In this document: positions 25,439 through 38,441 of the stretch, piece by piece | Layout: each line of letters starts with the position of its first letter | Numbering within the stretch: the stretch's first letter is position 1 | From: Laccaria trichodermophora | Taxonomy: Eukaryota; Basidiomycota; Agaricomycetes; Agaricales; Hydnangiaceae | Assembly: GCA_018417955.1 (NCBI GenBank) | Contig: JACTVC010000002.1 | Coordinates: 2,790,001 to 2,854,000, forward strand | Reading direction: 5' to 3' | DNA length: 64,000 nt | Made by a program: the position numbers and the translations under genes | The notes under the pieces: generated by a model | Databases searched by the model: none | Seen by the model: the letters and a program-made list of their open reading frames with translations, nothing else | Told to the model about the DNA's origin: nothing

Positions 25439-26464
25439 ATGGCGGCAATGTCGGCAACGAACGATGAACTTCAGCTCTTTGACAACTTCAGAGCAGATCT
25501 TGACGACCACAACGACAGAAGAGAGCGTCTCATCAAGGTACTTAGCCTTCCTTGTCTACCTGCAAAACAGTTAATTCACCCACCAAAAGGCAAGTCGCGA
25601 TGTTACAAACCTATCAAAGAAGACAATCTTCCTACTTCACCGACTCATGATGGAAGATTCAAATACATCCACAGTAGACAATGCACCTGGGGAGCGCGCT
25701 GCATTGCGTGGCAGAGAAAAACTTGTCGAGGTTCAAACCATCTATGCTGGACTCAAGCAAGAGTTGGAGGGTGACAGGTTTTGGCGGTACCAGAGCCAGG
25801 TTTCGCCCGGCCTTCAGGAATACATCGAGGCATTGGGCTTCGCACACTACCTGGAGTACGGATCGCTTATCACTTTTGATCAAGTCCAGCGGACATTAGC
25901 TGATAGCCAAGGCGTTCCTGTAAGTAATTTGACTTGACTTATCTTGCGTACGCGCTCATGTTCCCCTTCTAGTACTTTCCTTTGACAATTTCAGACTACC
26001 TTTTGGGCTTGTCAGATTTGACGGGCGAACTCATGCGATATGCCATCTCTGGCATCTCTCGAAGAGGTGGTCGCAAGAAAGCTAGTGAAGTCTGCGCATT
26101 TGTTCGGGGCTGCAAATCAGGCGAGGGCGAAATCGGTCTTACTAGATCCATCAATGCTAATTAATCATAGATTTTGAGCGTCTGACTCCCTACGTGTGGG
26201 AGCTCAAAAAAAAGCAGTACGTGACTGCACAGTCCTTGGAAAAGATAGAAGACGGTAAGGTTTCCTTCTCCTTCTCCATCTTCCACCCATTCTTAGGTCC
26301 TAATTTTAGCCGCATATGCAATATTTGTTCGAACCTCCGAATATGACCTATCTCCAGAGATGCTCGACGACATCGTTGCGCAGGCCATTTCAAGCTACAG
26401 CACCGATGGTCCTCCTGCTAGATCGAGAAGAGATTTCAGCCACGACGACCTCGAGGACACGTAA
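25439..26464 (+). CDS. Translin-associated factor X (TRAX)
   Basis: The TRAX subunit of the translin/TRAX (C3PO) endoribonuclease, which in other organisms cleaves RNA passenger strands and tRNA 5' leaders. Diagnostic segments are ASRDVTNLSKKTIFLLHR, QEYIEALGFAHYLEYGSLI, SDYLLGLSDLTGELMRYAI (with the Asp and Glu of the catalytic site), LTPYVWELKKKQYVTAQSL and EKIEDAAYAIFVRTSEYDL. The last block is a basic/acidic tail. The intron at 26121-26170 reads best with a GC donor, which gives CKSDFERL; the GT choice would be only 35 nt. It shares a promoter of about 160 bp with the HIT gene. The translin partner is not in the window. Confidence 0.9.
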
Positions 26465-26717
26465 AGTTTGCGACTAAATAGGCCAGCGTTACCAAGACTG
26501 CCCACTCATCATTTCCATATCCACAAGATTAAGGCCATTTTTGTATCATGTCTGTATCACTAAGAAGGATAACATTGTTATGAATCATCTTCGCCGAAGA
26601 AGTGAACCCCCGCTGGATTGTCTTCGTTGGACATTCAAATTTCAATCGATATGTAATCAAATTTATTCATAGAGTACAAGATGCTGAGATCCCTCGATTC
26701 AATCAGGGCGATGTTAA

Positions 26718-28866
26718 CTAATCGTTCCCATTTTTCACGGCGCCATCCAATTTTGTAGGAGATATCTTTATCAACCCTCCGTTCACGACAAACAAGTTGA
26801 GAAGGTAGATTATAGTTGGCGACGTGAGGCCCCCGACGCTCTCGGCGGCGAGTTCTCTGACTGTGCCGTGCAGAACACTACCGTTGAGCTCAACAACACG
26901 ACTGAGGTTTGGTTTGAAGGCGGTGTTGACATCTTCATCCAATGACACTCTGGTAAACGCAATTGTAATTTGTCCCACTTCGTCCATGACTTCCGCATAA
27001 AACTCGGGCGATGACGAGGAGATTACGGCTTTAGGCAAAGCTCGGTCGCTCGAAGTTTGGGCGGCTGAAATTCGCATAGTGTTGTCACCATCCTGTGACG
27101 TGTCTTGTGTCGAACCAACTGGCTGAGTGGGAGAGACAACCGCACTGGGAACGACGGGGTTCGAATCTACCACAAGGATATCGTCATGCGAGCCTTCCTC
27201 GTCATCGGGATTTACGACACAATCTCCGTCCGCTTCATCGTCAGTCTCTTCCTGATCCGAGTCTATGTCTGGGATGAAACCACCAAATAAGCGATAGAGC
27301 ACCGATACGAATACGCCAAAAGTCGCGCAAAGGTATTTGATAAGGCTATAAATACTCTCTCGGGGCGGCTCTTTGTTGGGACGTGTCATCCATCCAGATA
27401 AAGTGGGAGAATCGTTGGGAAAGAGATAGCGCTCGCGTTCACGGGATGAGAAGCCCTCGGCTGAAGCTCGGGATGGCAGCGGAGTTATCACAGTATCAAT
27501 TGGAGCAAAAGAAACTGATGGCTTGACAATAGGTCGTCGGCGGGGGGAAGGGGGAGGAGTGGGAAGGATATCGAGATTTCTCAGTGGCTGGATGGATGGC
27601 TTGTGTGGACATAAAATTGTCATTTTCCAAAACCCGCTTGTCGTCGAGCTTTTGGTGGGGAAGAAGCTGTGAACGGGACTGAGCAAAAATTCGCTTCCAG
27701 TTGAATCTATTTCAAATGAGAAGGTTCCATTTTCAGAAAGAGGCATTGTTAAAAAACGGATATCCAGGCTGAGGGGGGAAAAGATGGAAAAATCGGTCGC
27801 ATCGGAAGGTAAAGGACAGGCCAGGTCGGCGAGATCAAGGCTGATTTGGTTTCTTAGTTTCCTATGTTCCATGGGAATTATGGTGACTTGGACGGGAATT
27901 TGATCCTGAACCGACCCAAAAATTGCATGAGTCTCGACGTACGCGAGAAGGCGTATACTGGTATTGTCGAGGAGTCTCTTTAAGAAGGTAGTTGGGTCTT
28001 CGCCACTGCCGCGTGTTTGGAGCGATAATGTGCTGGGTTGGGAAGAAGAGTGCGTGATGCTGCCTGTAAACGAGACGTTCAGGAGAGTCCCTGGGGAAGC
28101 GGTCACAGTATAAGTTGGGGAGACAACCACGGAATGATCATCCCGTTGACACGGCACCAGAAATAAGATCGAGGCATTTTTTGGCTCGGAAAGAAGCCTG
28201 AAAAGATGAATGTCTGAGCGGGTTGGAGACTACAAAAGTTGGTGAACATTACCTCTCGCTCCCAAAGGCCCAGACGCGATAGTCCATTGGGGCGAACCTC
28301 GCAATCTCCACTGACGCGGATTCGCTCCCTGATGCATGATATTCGCGCGTATTTCCGATCGTCGACTTCCATCCATCCAACAAAAAAAGAGTGTTCGTTG
28401 ATGGGTCCGAGTCATGTGCCCGGGTTAACACCAAGGTCCCGTTTCGACCAAACAGTCCCAGCCATTTCACCTCGCCAGATGGATAAACCAATCTATAGGT
28501 GAACGAGTATTGGACTTGTTGAGATCGGATCGGAGTGGGTATTACAACCTGTAGACTTAGGAAGTGTTCGGTGGTCGTGTGCAAGGAGTTGGCACTCGCG
28601 GTAAGAGACATTTTTACGACATTGCGATTGGGCGAGTCATCAACTTTTGTCTCGTCCTCGAAGCCCAATTCACGCCAGTTACCGCCAGATGTATGTGCGA
28701 GGGAAGGTAGGTCGGACCACAGCTGGACGCGAGCGCGGTCGTGTTTGAGTTGAGCATGAAGCTGCACGCTGAGTTGGGCAGTGAAACGCAGTGTAATGGT
28801 GTCTTGAATGGAAGGGACTGTGAGCTGGAGGTTGTCACCCAACGAGGGGGTGAAGACGATCGACAT
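26718..28866 (-). CDS. Uncharacterised 697-residue protein
   Basis: Two exons (28253-28866 and 26718-28197) sum to 697 residues in frame. I do not recognise a family. The N-terminal half has regular beta-like, moderately hydrophobic segments (SIQDTITLRFTAQLSVQLHA, FTYRLVYPSGEVKWLGLFG) with conserved-looking W and G. The middle is Pro/Ser-rich. One hydrophobic stretch near residues 482-508 (IKYLCATFGVFVSVLYRLFG) could be a single membrane helix. It is followed by an acidic run (DSDQEETDDEADGD) and a C-terminal hydrophobic block TIIYLLNLFVVNGGLIKI. The ATG at 28866 is the first in frame. The RING-protein gene ends 90 bp upstream on the same strand. Confidence 0.6.
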
Positions 28867-28955
28867 TGGGGACAAGAAGAAAGAAGAGACCGATCGCGAT
28901 CATACTTGGGTCTTGTCGTCACAACTTGTATGTCATTTATGAATAATGACATCAT

Positions 28956-30164
28956 CTACGCTGGCACAAACGTCCTCATTCGTCGCGTCAGCCTCCTGCG
29001 CGGGGTTGCGGGTATCAAATCCTGTCCTCCATCGTCTATCTCATCCAGCTCAAAGTCACCGTCGTCTTCATCGTCTGGCACCTGGTATTCGAAAACACTC
29101 AGATCAATCATGTTGCCGTGGTATTTGCATTTCTTAGTCTTGTATCCTGCTCTCTCTTTCACGTCATGTTTCCATTGTCTACCCGGGGTACCATCAGCGC
29201 CAACGCACAAAATACTTGACCCTGCTTACTCTTTCCGTGCACCCCATTCATTATATTTTTTCCCACCTATCTGCCAATCTTCATCACCAATCGCTAGAAC
29301 CTTGATGTGTTTCTCCACCATGTTGTCCATTACAATGTTCGGTATTAGTGGCTGTGACTTTGAGAGTGTTGTTCGGCAGATGGGACACCCTTTATTTTTC
29401 TGGCTGCACAATGAGTAATGGGATTGACTCAAGGGAACTCCATGGCTTGCCTTCTTGACGTTCCATTGCCACCCGCAATCACCGCACAGAGTATGACCGC
29501 AAGGATTGGCTACATGGGAGGCAGCCCTGTCTCGGTCGTCTGTTATTGAGACCCAAATTGCATGAGAGAAACATACAAGATGTCGCAGCATCTTTCTTGG
29601 AAATCAGGACATCATGAGGATTCGAAAGGGCATGTACGCACATAGGACAAGTCAATTCATCTTCAAAGCTGCCCAGAACTTCCTGTAAATCCACATTCGC
29701 ATTCTCCTTCATCTTCCCTTTCTTTATTGGCGAAAGGTAACATTGCTTTGGAGATGGTGGCTGATATGGTCTCTTGGCTGGTACAATCACTTGTGGTACA
29801 TTTGCCTGATCTGATAGTCAGCTGCCTTTGGGATACAATTCAACGGCAGAAAAGGCGTACTGGTAACAGCTTGCGCAACCACAATTGTGCGAGTGTGCAT
29901 ACTTGGGCCATGTGTTTGCGACCTTGACGGCCCTTCTTGCATTTCCTGATAAACTCTCTGCTCAACAGCATCCAGCTCAGCCAGAAATACATCATCCATT
30001 TCTTCAAGTTCGAGGGATTCCGTGCTCCGAGGCCGAGAAGGGGTGTGTTCCAGAACATCGATTGTCGGTGAAACTCGGGATGGTGCAGCTAGGATTTGAT
30101 CCCAATCAACGCCTTCGACACCAGCGAAATCATCCGGAATGTTGTCGAATTCGTCATCGGACAT
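28956..30164 (-). CDS. RING-type zinc-finger protein, putative E3 ubiquitin ligase
   Basis: Starts at MSDDEFDNIPDDF with an acidic, low-complexity N-terminus (residues 1 to about 110). After introns there is LTCPMCVHALSNP, then NPCGHTLCGDCGW and GCPICRTTL, which form a C3HC4-like RING: C-x2-C, C-x-H-x2-C-x2-C, C-x2-C. A long insertion sits between the sixth and seventh ligands (VKKASHGVPLSQSHYSLC). After the RING come VMDNMVEKHIKVL and an acidic C-terminal region ending RRRLTRRMRTFVPA. RING proteins usually recruit an E2 to substrates; the target is unknown. The intron bringing Cys-Gly-His into frame ends just before CCAATCC. Confidence 0.72.
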
Positions 30165-30730
30165 CTTCGTGCTCGTCGAGGGGTTGCGTTACGGTTCTGG
30201 ATTTGAGAACCAAGCACAGCCACTGACACGTTCATCACGTGCTTGCTTCACGAATCTAAAAATAGCGTCACATAGCTTTGGCTCCGCTCATTGGCGGTAC
30301 CGGTTTTCAAAAGCCCAAATTAAGTACTTATAGCATTGAAACAAAACAAACATCTTTGCTGCGGGAAACATGTAATTCTTGTGGTTGGGATGCCACTCGG
30401 CGCCAAGCGCGATAAACCATTCACGTCGGATCTACATGGCGGCCAAGGGGCCCAGTAGTTATCTGTCTAAAAATGCACCTTTGCCAAGAATATTGCTTGC
30501 ACAAGGAATTTCATGCCCAGACTTGCTTGGATATTTGCTTTGACACGCCACCTTTCGAATTTAAAAGTCAAGGCTACTAATAGAAAAATTAAATAAATTA
30601 CATTTAAATCGCTGGGGCACGAAAGAGAAACAGGTGAGTTGCGGTAAGACTTAGATAGGTGATGGCCAGTAGTACAATAAACATGAAATAAATAAGAGCA
30701 TGGAGTAGATGTATATGAACCAAATTGCAA
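30165..30730. other. Intergenic region upstream of the RING gene
   Basis: About 570 bp, AT-rich toward 30560-30610. It should hold the RING gene promoter and the 3' UTR of the next minus-strand gene. No gene or repeat was recognised. Confidence 0.5.
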
Positions 30731-31531
30731 TCAATCACGTTCTTGGGATGCATCCTCGTTAATTTCTCGTCTTGGCCCTGATGATAACAAGGAGCCAATG
30801 GCCATGGAAGCTCTTGTGCGCGGTGAGTATTCTGCAGAGTCACTGCGGTCGGATGATGAATACGGGGAGGGAGGAAATTGTTCAGATGAATGTGACGCTT
30901 CGTAAACGGCTGTACGAGAAGAATGGGGTGACTGAGATGAACGACGTCGTTTTCGTGGATGATCCAAGAGGAGGGATCTTGAATCAATCGGTGGCAGATG
31001 CGAAGTAGGACGACGTGGAGAGCGGCTGCCACGGCTCTGGTGCACACGTCGAGGTCGTTGCTCGCACGGACGCGAAGGTTGTGTGTAAGATGAATAGTGG
31101 TCATGACTTCCATTGATGTGGCGCGGCGGAGGTTCGGTATGGTCGGAAGAGTGATGGTAAACTTCAAGAACAGATCGTTGCAGAGATGCCATAGAAGTTA
31201 ACCGCTATTATAATACGACGTAAGCGAGGGACAAGACGACGACCGCCACTGTGGCTAACCTGGTCCTCTGCAGCTTTGGCGTTTAACATTGCGAGCAACA
31301 TATCACGGTCGCCGTCGCCTTTAGATCGGTATGCTCCAAGAATTTCACGAAGCGTAGGGGGAGGCGCCTGCGACCCTGGATTATTTACCAGGCAATGGGA
31401 AGGCAAAGGGGGCAAACCTGGTCGAGAATTGATTTTGCGGAGGAGATCATCCTGTCCAAGTCATCTGGATGGCAGTAGGGAGCGGAGGAGCACTCAGAGC
31501 GGGGATGGTGGTAAGAGGCGACGGAATTCAT
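30731..31531 (-). CDS. Hypothetical low-complexity protein
   Basis: Three exons that join in phase 0 (start ATG 31531, introns ending in GTCGCAG and TATAATAG). The N-terminus MNSVASYHHPRSECSSAPYC is followed by a helix-like APPPTLREILGAYRSKGDG and DRDMLLAMLNAKAAEDQ. The remainder is rich in Ser, Arg, Pro and His, with HPRKRRRSSQSPHSS (possible nuclear localisation signal) and a terminal SMAIGSLLSSGPRREINED. I do not recognise a family. The helical LREILGAY block is the only part likely to be structured. Confidence 0.5.
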
Positions 31532-32210
31532 GGCAAACAGGAGGGTGCGATGGGGCCAAGAATTACAGAGCTGCCTAGAGGGTTGTTCTTATGCCTTGCA
31601 GCAGTGATCTATTTTTGTTAGCCTACCAAGAGATTTTGCCAAGACTTTTCGTCGCTATTTTAAAAACGGCAGCCAAGAATAGACGGCCGCAGGCCCGCAA
31701 GCGTCAGAAAGCATACAGCAGGGAAGAGAGAAACGGATAGAAGAGGAGAGTGCTAGCGATGAAGATGTTCAAAGACATCGAGAGGTAGTTGTGCGGACTC
31801 TGGCATGAGTCGCACATGAAATGCCAATACAACGCCAACAGTGCCAACGAATTTTGTGCCTGCCTGGTTGACCTTGGCTGTCTCAGCCTACCGTCACAAC
31901 AGTGTGACTCTGCGAGTTGGCGTGGTGCAAGCCACCCAAGCGTTCACAAAAGGATAATCGTCAACGGCCACGCCGCCAGCGTTACTCAATAAAAAACACT
32001 ACACAATGCTCAGTTCATACTCCTTATCATCGCATGGGGTCCGGCTGAACATCTTTCAGCTTCCATATCTCGCCAAGCCTCCGTATTTTGGCCGTGTTCA
32101 CACCTTTTATTTTAAGAACAACCGCTCAAAGTACACGCAAGGTACACGCCATTCAAAAAATATTCTTAGCCACCCGATTACGTAGAGTTCCCCCTCGCAA
32201 TTACCAAGCA
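31532..32210. other. Divergent intergenic region
   Basis: About 680 bp between the starts of the low-complexity protein (-) and the DEDDy exonuclease (+). No gene was recognised; one 67-residue frame at 31789-31992 has no domain or splice support. Confidence 0.45.
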
Positions 32211-33573
32211 ATGGACTCGCCCAGTTTTTCCCTCTTCGAAAAGACTCCACCCCGCCCAGCCCCAACCCTATCCTATTCCTGGAAAGAACGATGTCCAGAT
32301 GCCCAGCTACTGTATATTCAGGATGCTGAGCTAGCAAATAAGGAGTTGTCAATCCTTGCACCTGGCGCATTTGGTTTCGACCTCGAATGGAAACCGAATT
32401 TTGTCAAGGGAGAGGGGGAGAATCCGGTCGCTTTGGTGCAGCTGGCTAACGACGAAACAATTCTTCTGCTCCAGATCAGTGCGATGAAAGGTAAATGCCT
32501 TTGATCTCACACACTTTCGTAATTTCTTATCGCAACCCCCATTATGTACAGAGTTTCCGACCAAACTGGAAGAAATACTCGGTAGCTCTGACTTTGTAAA
32601 AGTTGGCGTCGCCATCCAACGTTAGTTCTTCAGTCAAGATCCAAAAATATCTTATCTGACCGATTTCACCAGACGATACCGAGAAGCTATACAAAGATCA
32701 CCAGGTTTCGACATACAACTGCGTGGACCTTTCTCTGCTTGCCCGATCCATTGATAATGATCGATGGAAAGGGAAATATAATTCCTCTCTCGGTCTTGCT
32801 AGACTCATTGAATCGTACGAATATCGTCTACTTGGCAAAGGCAAGATCTCACGGAGTAACTGGGAGGGTCAACTGCGCGAGCCGCAGCAATTATGTCAGT
32901 ACTGCTCCCGCCCAAGAAGCTACGCTTATTTGTTTGACCTCTGTCAGATGCAGCCAATGACGCACATGCGGGATATACAATTTATAGGAGGCTCATCGCG
33001 ATGGTGAACTCATCCCCAACCCCTCCAAAGGGGGTTTGGTATACGTTCGATTCCGTCCGAGGTCGGCTCTGTCAGCCTTCGGGAGAGCAGTGGCATGCTT
33101 ACAATCCAAATTATGATCCTGGCCCTCCCCCTCCCCCTCGCGTTCCGAAAGAGTCCAAGGCCGCGGACGACGAAACCAGTAACAACTCGTCGGGACCTTC
33201 ACAATTACCAGATAACAACCTAGAAAACAGGATGAACGAGCGACCGTTTCGTGTACGTGGACGAGCGGGAAGATTTGTTTCTTCCCGACCCCAAGCGCCA
33301 GACCTTTCTTTTCGGGGGCCTAGAAATGCGGAGAATTCTGGTTCAAGCAATCGTCAATTCTCCGCGAGCGTTGCTCCTTCACACTATGCGCCTTTGATTT
33401 CTTCTCCTTCTCCTCAAGTCAGCAGCTCGGCAGCGCCCATCACAGATTCCTCTCAGCAATCTCACTCGCACCACATCGGTTTTAGGCCACGGCTCAGGAG
33501 AGGCCGTGGTAGGGGTCGTGGCAACCCCAGGATAAACATTGATCCGACAGAAGGCGCAAAAAGATCCATTTAA
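32211..33573 (+). CDS. DEDDy 3'-5' exonuclease (WRN-exonuclease-like) with RG-rich tail
   Basis: Four exons (32211-32490, 32552-32620, 32673-32894, 32948-33573) sum to 398 residues. The DnaQ-like fold shows motif I FGFDLEWKPN (Asp and Glu), the strand DFVKVGVAIQHDTEKL, motif II YNCVDLSLLAR and motif III YAANDAHAGYTIYRRL (Tyr-x3-Asp), so the catalytic set is complete. This matches the 3'-5' exonuclease domain of WRN and related fungal proteins. After residue 210 the chain is low complexity, with a proline run (GPPPPPRVP) and a C-terminal RRGRGRGRGN that could bind RNA. No helicase domain is present. The open frame extends upstream of the ATG at 32211, so a longer N-terminus cannot be excluded. 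Confidence 0.82.
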
Positions 33574-34296
33574 CTGGCATCGGAGACACACCCCTCCGAC
33601 AGCCAATAAATCTCGTAACGCTGGAATTCGAAGACTACTTATAGATGGACTCCAAAGAATATCCTACCTTGCCAAGACAATCTCGATTTATTGTGACCCT
33701 CTTTTGATCAAGTTCCTTCCACAGATCGATTCGGGCTTCTGCTGCATTTTGAATCACCATTTTTTTGGCATTGATAAAGCACATAGGACTCGGTTCGCAA
33801 TCAGCACTCTGTCCCGTCGCATCCAACAGCCACCCTTCTAAACATCCCTGACCACCCTCCAATGGCTCTGCTTGAATTCGACTCTGGTGCACCTATCCTG
33901 ACCCGTCGACCCTTGCGAGAGCTGAATACTTTCTGTCCCTGCCTGAAATGCATCTCTGTGTATTGCTTCTACACGATACCCTCGCAAATGCGACGCTCAT
34001 CCGTCTGGAGTGATTCCCTCCTGGAATTTAATGGATAAGTACATACATTCCCGGAAGAATTGTGGGGTAAACGTTTAAACACCTGGTTGTTTACTTGACC
34101 CGATTATGCCCGATTGTGATGGGTTTTAAGACACGAGCGCTGCTTATCTTGCACTCACAGAGTAAGACTCCTCACACGGTAGCATGTTGTATCGCACTTT
34201 TTTACACAAATATTATCAGTCCTATCTCGAAAAATAATGAAATTTAGACAAGTCACAAAGGCTGTAATGTACCAAGGTGAGTCAGGTAATGACCTC
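33574..34296. other. Convergent intergenic region, exonuclease / chitinase
   Basis: About 720 bp between two stop codons. Short frames at 33539-33892 lack domains. No repeat or RNA gene was recognised. Confidence 0.45.
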
Positions 34297-36530
34297 TCAG
34301 TAGTTGGGTGCAGGAAGGGAAGATATGCTAGTGGCCGAAAAGCTAGATGTGCTGCTAGCGTGATGCAACGCGGACGAAGTACAAGCTTCGTTGTTAGTCC
34401 AGACACGGGCGGCGCCTAAATCGACTCAGAGAGAGACCAGAATATTCGAGGAGAGAGAAAGAACAGACCTCCCGGAACGTTGGCACGAGTGGCCCACTTG
34501 GCAGTCCACAGATGGTGACTGATGCATATCAGATGGCGCTTTAGTTAAAAAATCAAAAAATTGAAGTTGCGTTACCTATACACGACTTGCATTCCACCAA
34601 GATAGGCTACGCTACTCGACCACGCAGCGACCCCGTCGCAAACGGACGTGGAGTTCAACGAGTGAGATGACGTGGCAGTGCCCCTGCACGCGCTGACTGG
34701 GACTTCTTAGCCTGGTCTATTGAAAGTACAAAACTCGACCTACTTGCACTCCAATCACCATTCGGATCGCTGGTTGGTTTGGACGAGGAAGGCCATTTAG
34801 CCTAATATACGGAGATTAGAAGATTAAATTATACATTCATTCATAGCCTAACCTGCCAAATGTATCTATTTAATAGATGGTCAATGCTGCTCTTGCGAAT
34901 CGTTGCGTAAGACTTACCCTTCAAAGGAAACCTCCGAACTAGCCGGATACTCAGTTCCAATGGCGTAGGCAGGTGCAAAGCAAGTGGGAAACTTGAAACT
35001 TGCTCCTTTCGCGGCGGAGAGTGCACTTTTGATGGCTTTGTCGTATCTGTTGTTCGCTGTTGCCCCGATAAGATTTCATTGGTTAATACGCTAGTTCATT
35101 TACCGTAGGCTTGCGACGCGTCCCATAGCATTACACCACCGAATGACGGAAAGCTCTTTCGCATCTGGACCGTAATGTCTCTTAAAGTGTTGACACTGAC
35201 ATAGCCCCCTTGTGCAGCGCTACTTGAAGCAGGTGCTCCGATCAACACCTTGACGTTTTTGTTAAGACTCGTTTTCCGGGCCCAATGATCCCTATCAATG
35301 ACATCGTTGGATGTTAAAGTTGACGATATCAGACTTTGTCCTCACCAAAGGCCAAAGTTCCAATACTAAATCGCGGTTAGATCTGATCAAAGGACTCATG
35401 GTACCCACCGATGCTGAGCCGAAGTTCTGGAGTCCACAAGGATTGTTGTAAAATCTAATGATCGTGGTGGGTAGCCATCATGAGTCGGTCGAATTATTGC
35501 TACTCACTGGACTGTTCAAGAGGTCGGTAAAATGAATAAACAGGAGTATATCCTAGACTACCATAAATTGCATCAAATGTTGTTGAATTGAGAAGGCCGC
35601 TCCAGGCACTGTCCAGGAAGCTGCATTGAGGTGCAGCGGTAATATAATATCTGGTAGGGCAATTAGAACACTTCAAATCACCTATTCGAGTCGTCACACA
35701 CCGTTTATCTCCGCCCTTTTCTAAGGAACGTATTGTGTTTACAAATGTAGCGAAGTAAATTGAGGTTCCGTTCTCAAAATCAAGATCAATTCTAGGAAAG
35801 AAGCATAGATTAGCGAGGGTAAGAATCTCAACGTTTAATGCAGACCCATCAAGAACTGCATGCCCAAACGGGCGAGTAGCGGAGCTGCCGCCAAGAAACA
35901 TATTCCAGATAGTATGGGCGAATGCCTTTGCCTGACTGCTAGATTGAAAGCCGAAGGAGCCCTGATCCCCTCCTAAACTCAACGTGACAATTTTTCCTTT
36001 TTCCTGGCAACTAGTAATATCCGCTGCAAGGGAAGCACAGTTTATGAGGCTCGTTCCAGGAAAAGTACCATTTTCCCCGGGGTTGCATGTCTATGATTAC
36101 CATTTCAGCGAATCGTGATGGAAGAGGGGGAAAGCCGTACGAACATTGGCGAGATTAAGTTCAGGAGCTCCTCCAACTCCAAAAAACTTGTGAAGAAATG
36201 CAATAGGAAAAACGTCAGTGACGTTGTCCTTGATGTATTGTGAGTTCCCCAAAATCAAGACACCGAATGGAGACATACTGCACAATAGAAAGCTAGTCGG
36301 TGCTGAGGGCCAGTTGTATTCGAACTTTGGCCCCAGTAGCTGAAAATAGAATTACGTGATACCAAAGCTACAATTTCCGACATCAATGCTTACACCACCA
36401 GCTAAATCTCGAGATAATCAATGAAAGGCGAGAAAGGTTAAAGAAGGCGTACGTTGTCGCGTCGAGTGTTGTTGAAGGCAACAATGTTGAGGGTTTGAAA
36501 TCCTATGGTCAGCAGTGCGAGTGGGTGCAT
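34297..36530 (-). CDS. Secreted class III (GH18) chitinase with two C-terminal CBM5/12-like modules
   Basis: Fifteen or so exons sum exactly to 470 residues. A signal peptide (MHPLALLTIGFQTLNIVA) precedes NTRRDN-LVV-YWGQSS. The GH18 barrel shows VFPIAFLHKFFG, GKIVTLSLGG, RPFGHAVLDGIDLDFENG with the catalytic DxxDxDxE, YYITAAPQC, DAIYVQFYNNPCGLQNFG, KVLIGAPASSS and FGGVMLWDAS. The tail has two copies of a chitin-binding pattern: YPASSEVSFEGYIWQAKWP, and then WSSSVAYLGGMQVVY with HHLWTAKWATRANVPGG and VWTNNEAC. Exons of 8 nt (36394-36401), 4 nt (35508-35511), 20 nt (35346-35365) and 13 nt (34853-34865) are required. A wall-remodelling or nutritional role is inferred from the family. Confidence 0.9.
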
Positions 36531-36897
36531 CCTGGAGCGAATAGAACATGGGGAAAACCACTGCTCAATATCAAAATGCAATTTTATAGCTAGTAAGGTC
36601 GACATGACCCATGGCATCAAGAAATGGTTGAACCTCTGATCAAAAAGCTTCGGACTTCACGCTTGATACAGTATTGCTGTCGCAGGTGACTAGCAGACCG
36701 GAACATTCCCGACGTATCTTCGGTTAAAACGCTATTAGCAACGTATTGACAAGCCGTCAAAATAAGGAACATACCATGACCATAAGACGCCATTTTATTG
36801 AATTATCGGAGAAGCTAGATAAGACAGCTCTATAGATACTTAAGACGTACATGAAACATGTAGGGAGAATACAGTGCGGGAAATCCATGGATATCAA
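36531..36897. other. Intergenic region upstream of the chitinase
   Basis: About 370 bp between the chitinase start and the CK2 stop, both minus strand. It must contain the chitinase promoter; no clear TATA box or other element was recognised. Confidence 0.45.
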
Positions 36898-38313
<1,416 letters not shown>

Positions 38314-38433
38314 AAGAGAAGCGGGTTCACCAAGGCAGATGAGTGTATGCAATAGGTTTATGCAGCGACGTGAGATTAAAAATTCCCACAGTTAGTGGCA
38401 GTGAGCATGTCAAAACTTGGTCAAGATCTGAAG

Positions 38434-38441
38434 GCCTGACG
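38434..38441. repeat. Left target-site duplication of the hAT-type element
   Basis: GCCTGACG directly precedes the left inverted repeat and recurs exactly at 39165-39172 after the right one. Confidence 0.85.

Noticed and set aside
29420..29470. GC-AG intron within the RING domain (GCAAGCC to GTGCAG).
   Set aside because: The removed length, 47 nt, would break the frame before the last Cys pair; reading through keeps the RING intact with a long insertion.
34707..34743. Early chitinase stop via a 32-nt intron (S then TAA).
   Set aside because: The intron is far shorter than the roughly 50-nt norm here, and a 47-nt alternative leads into a second chitin-binding module with a consistent frame to 34297.
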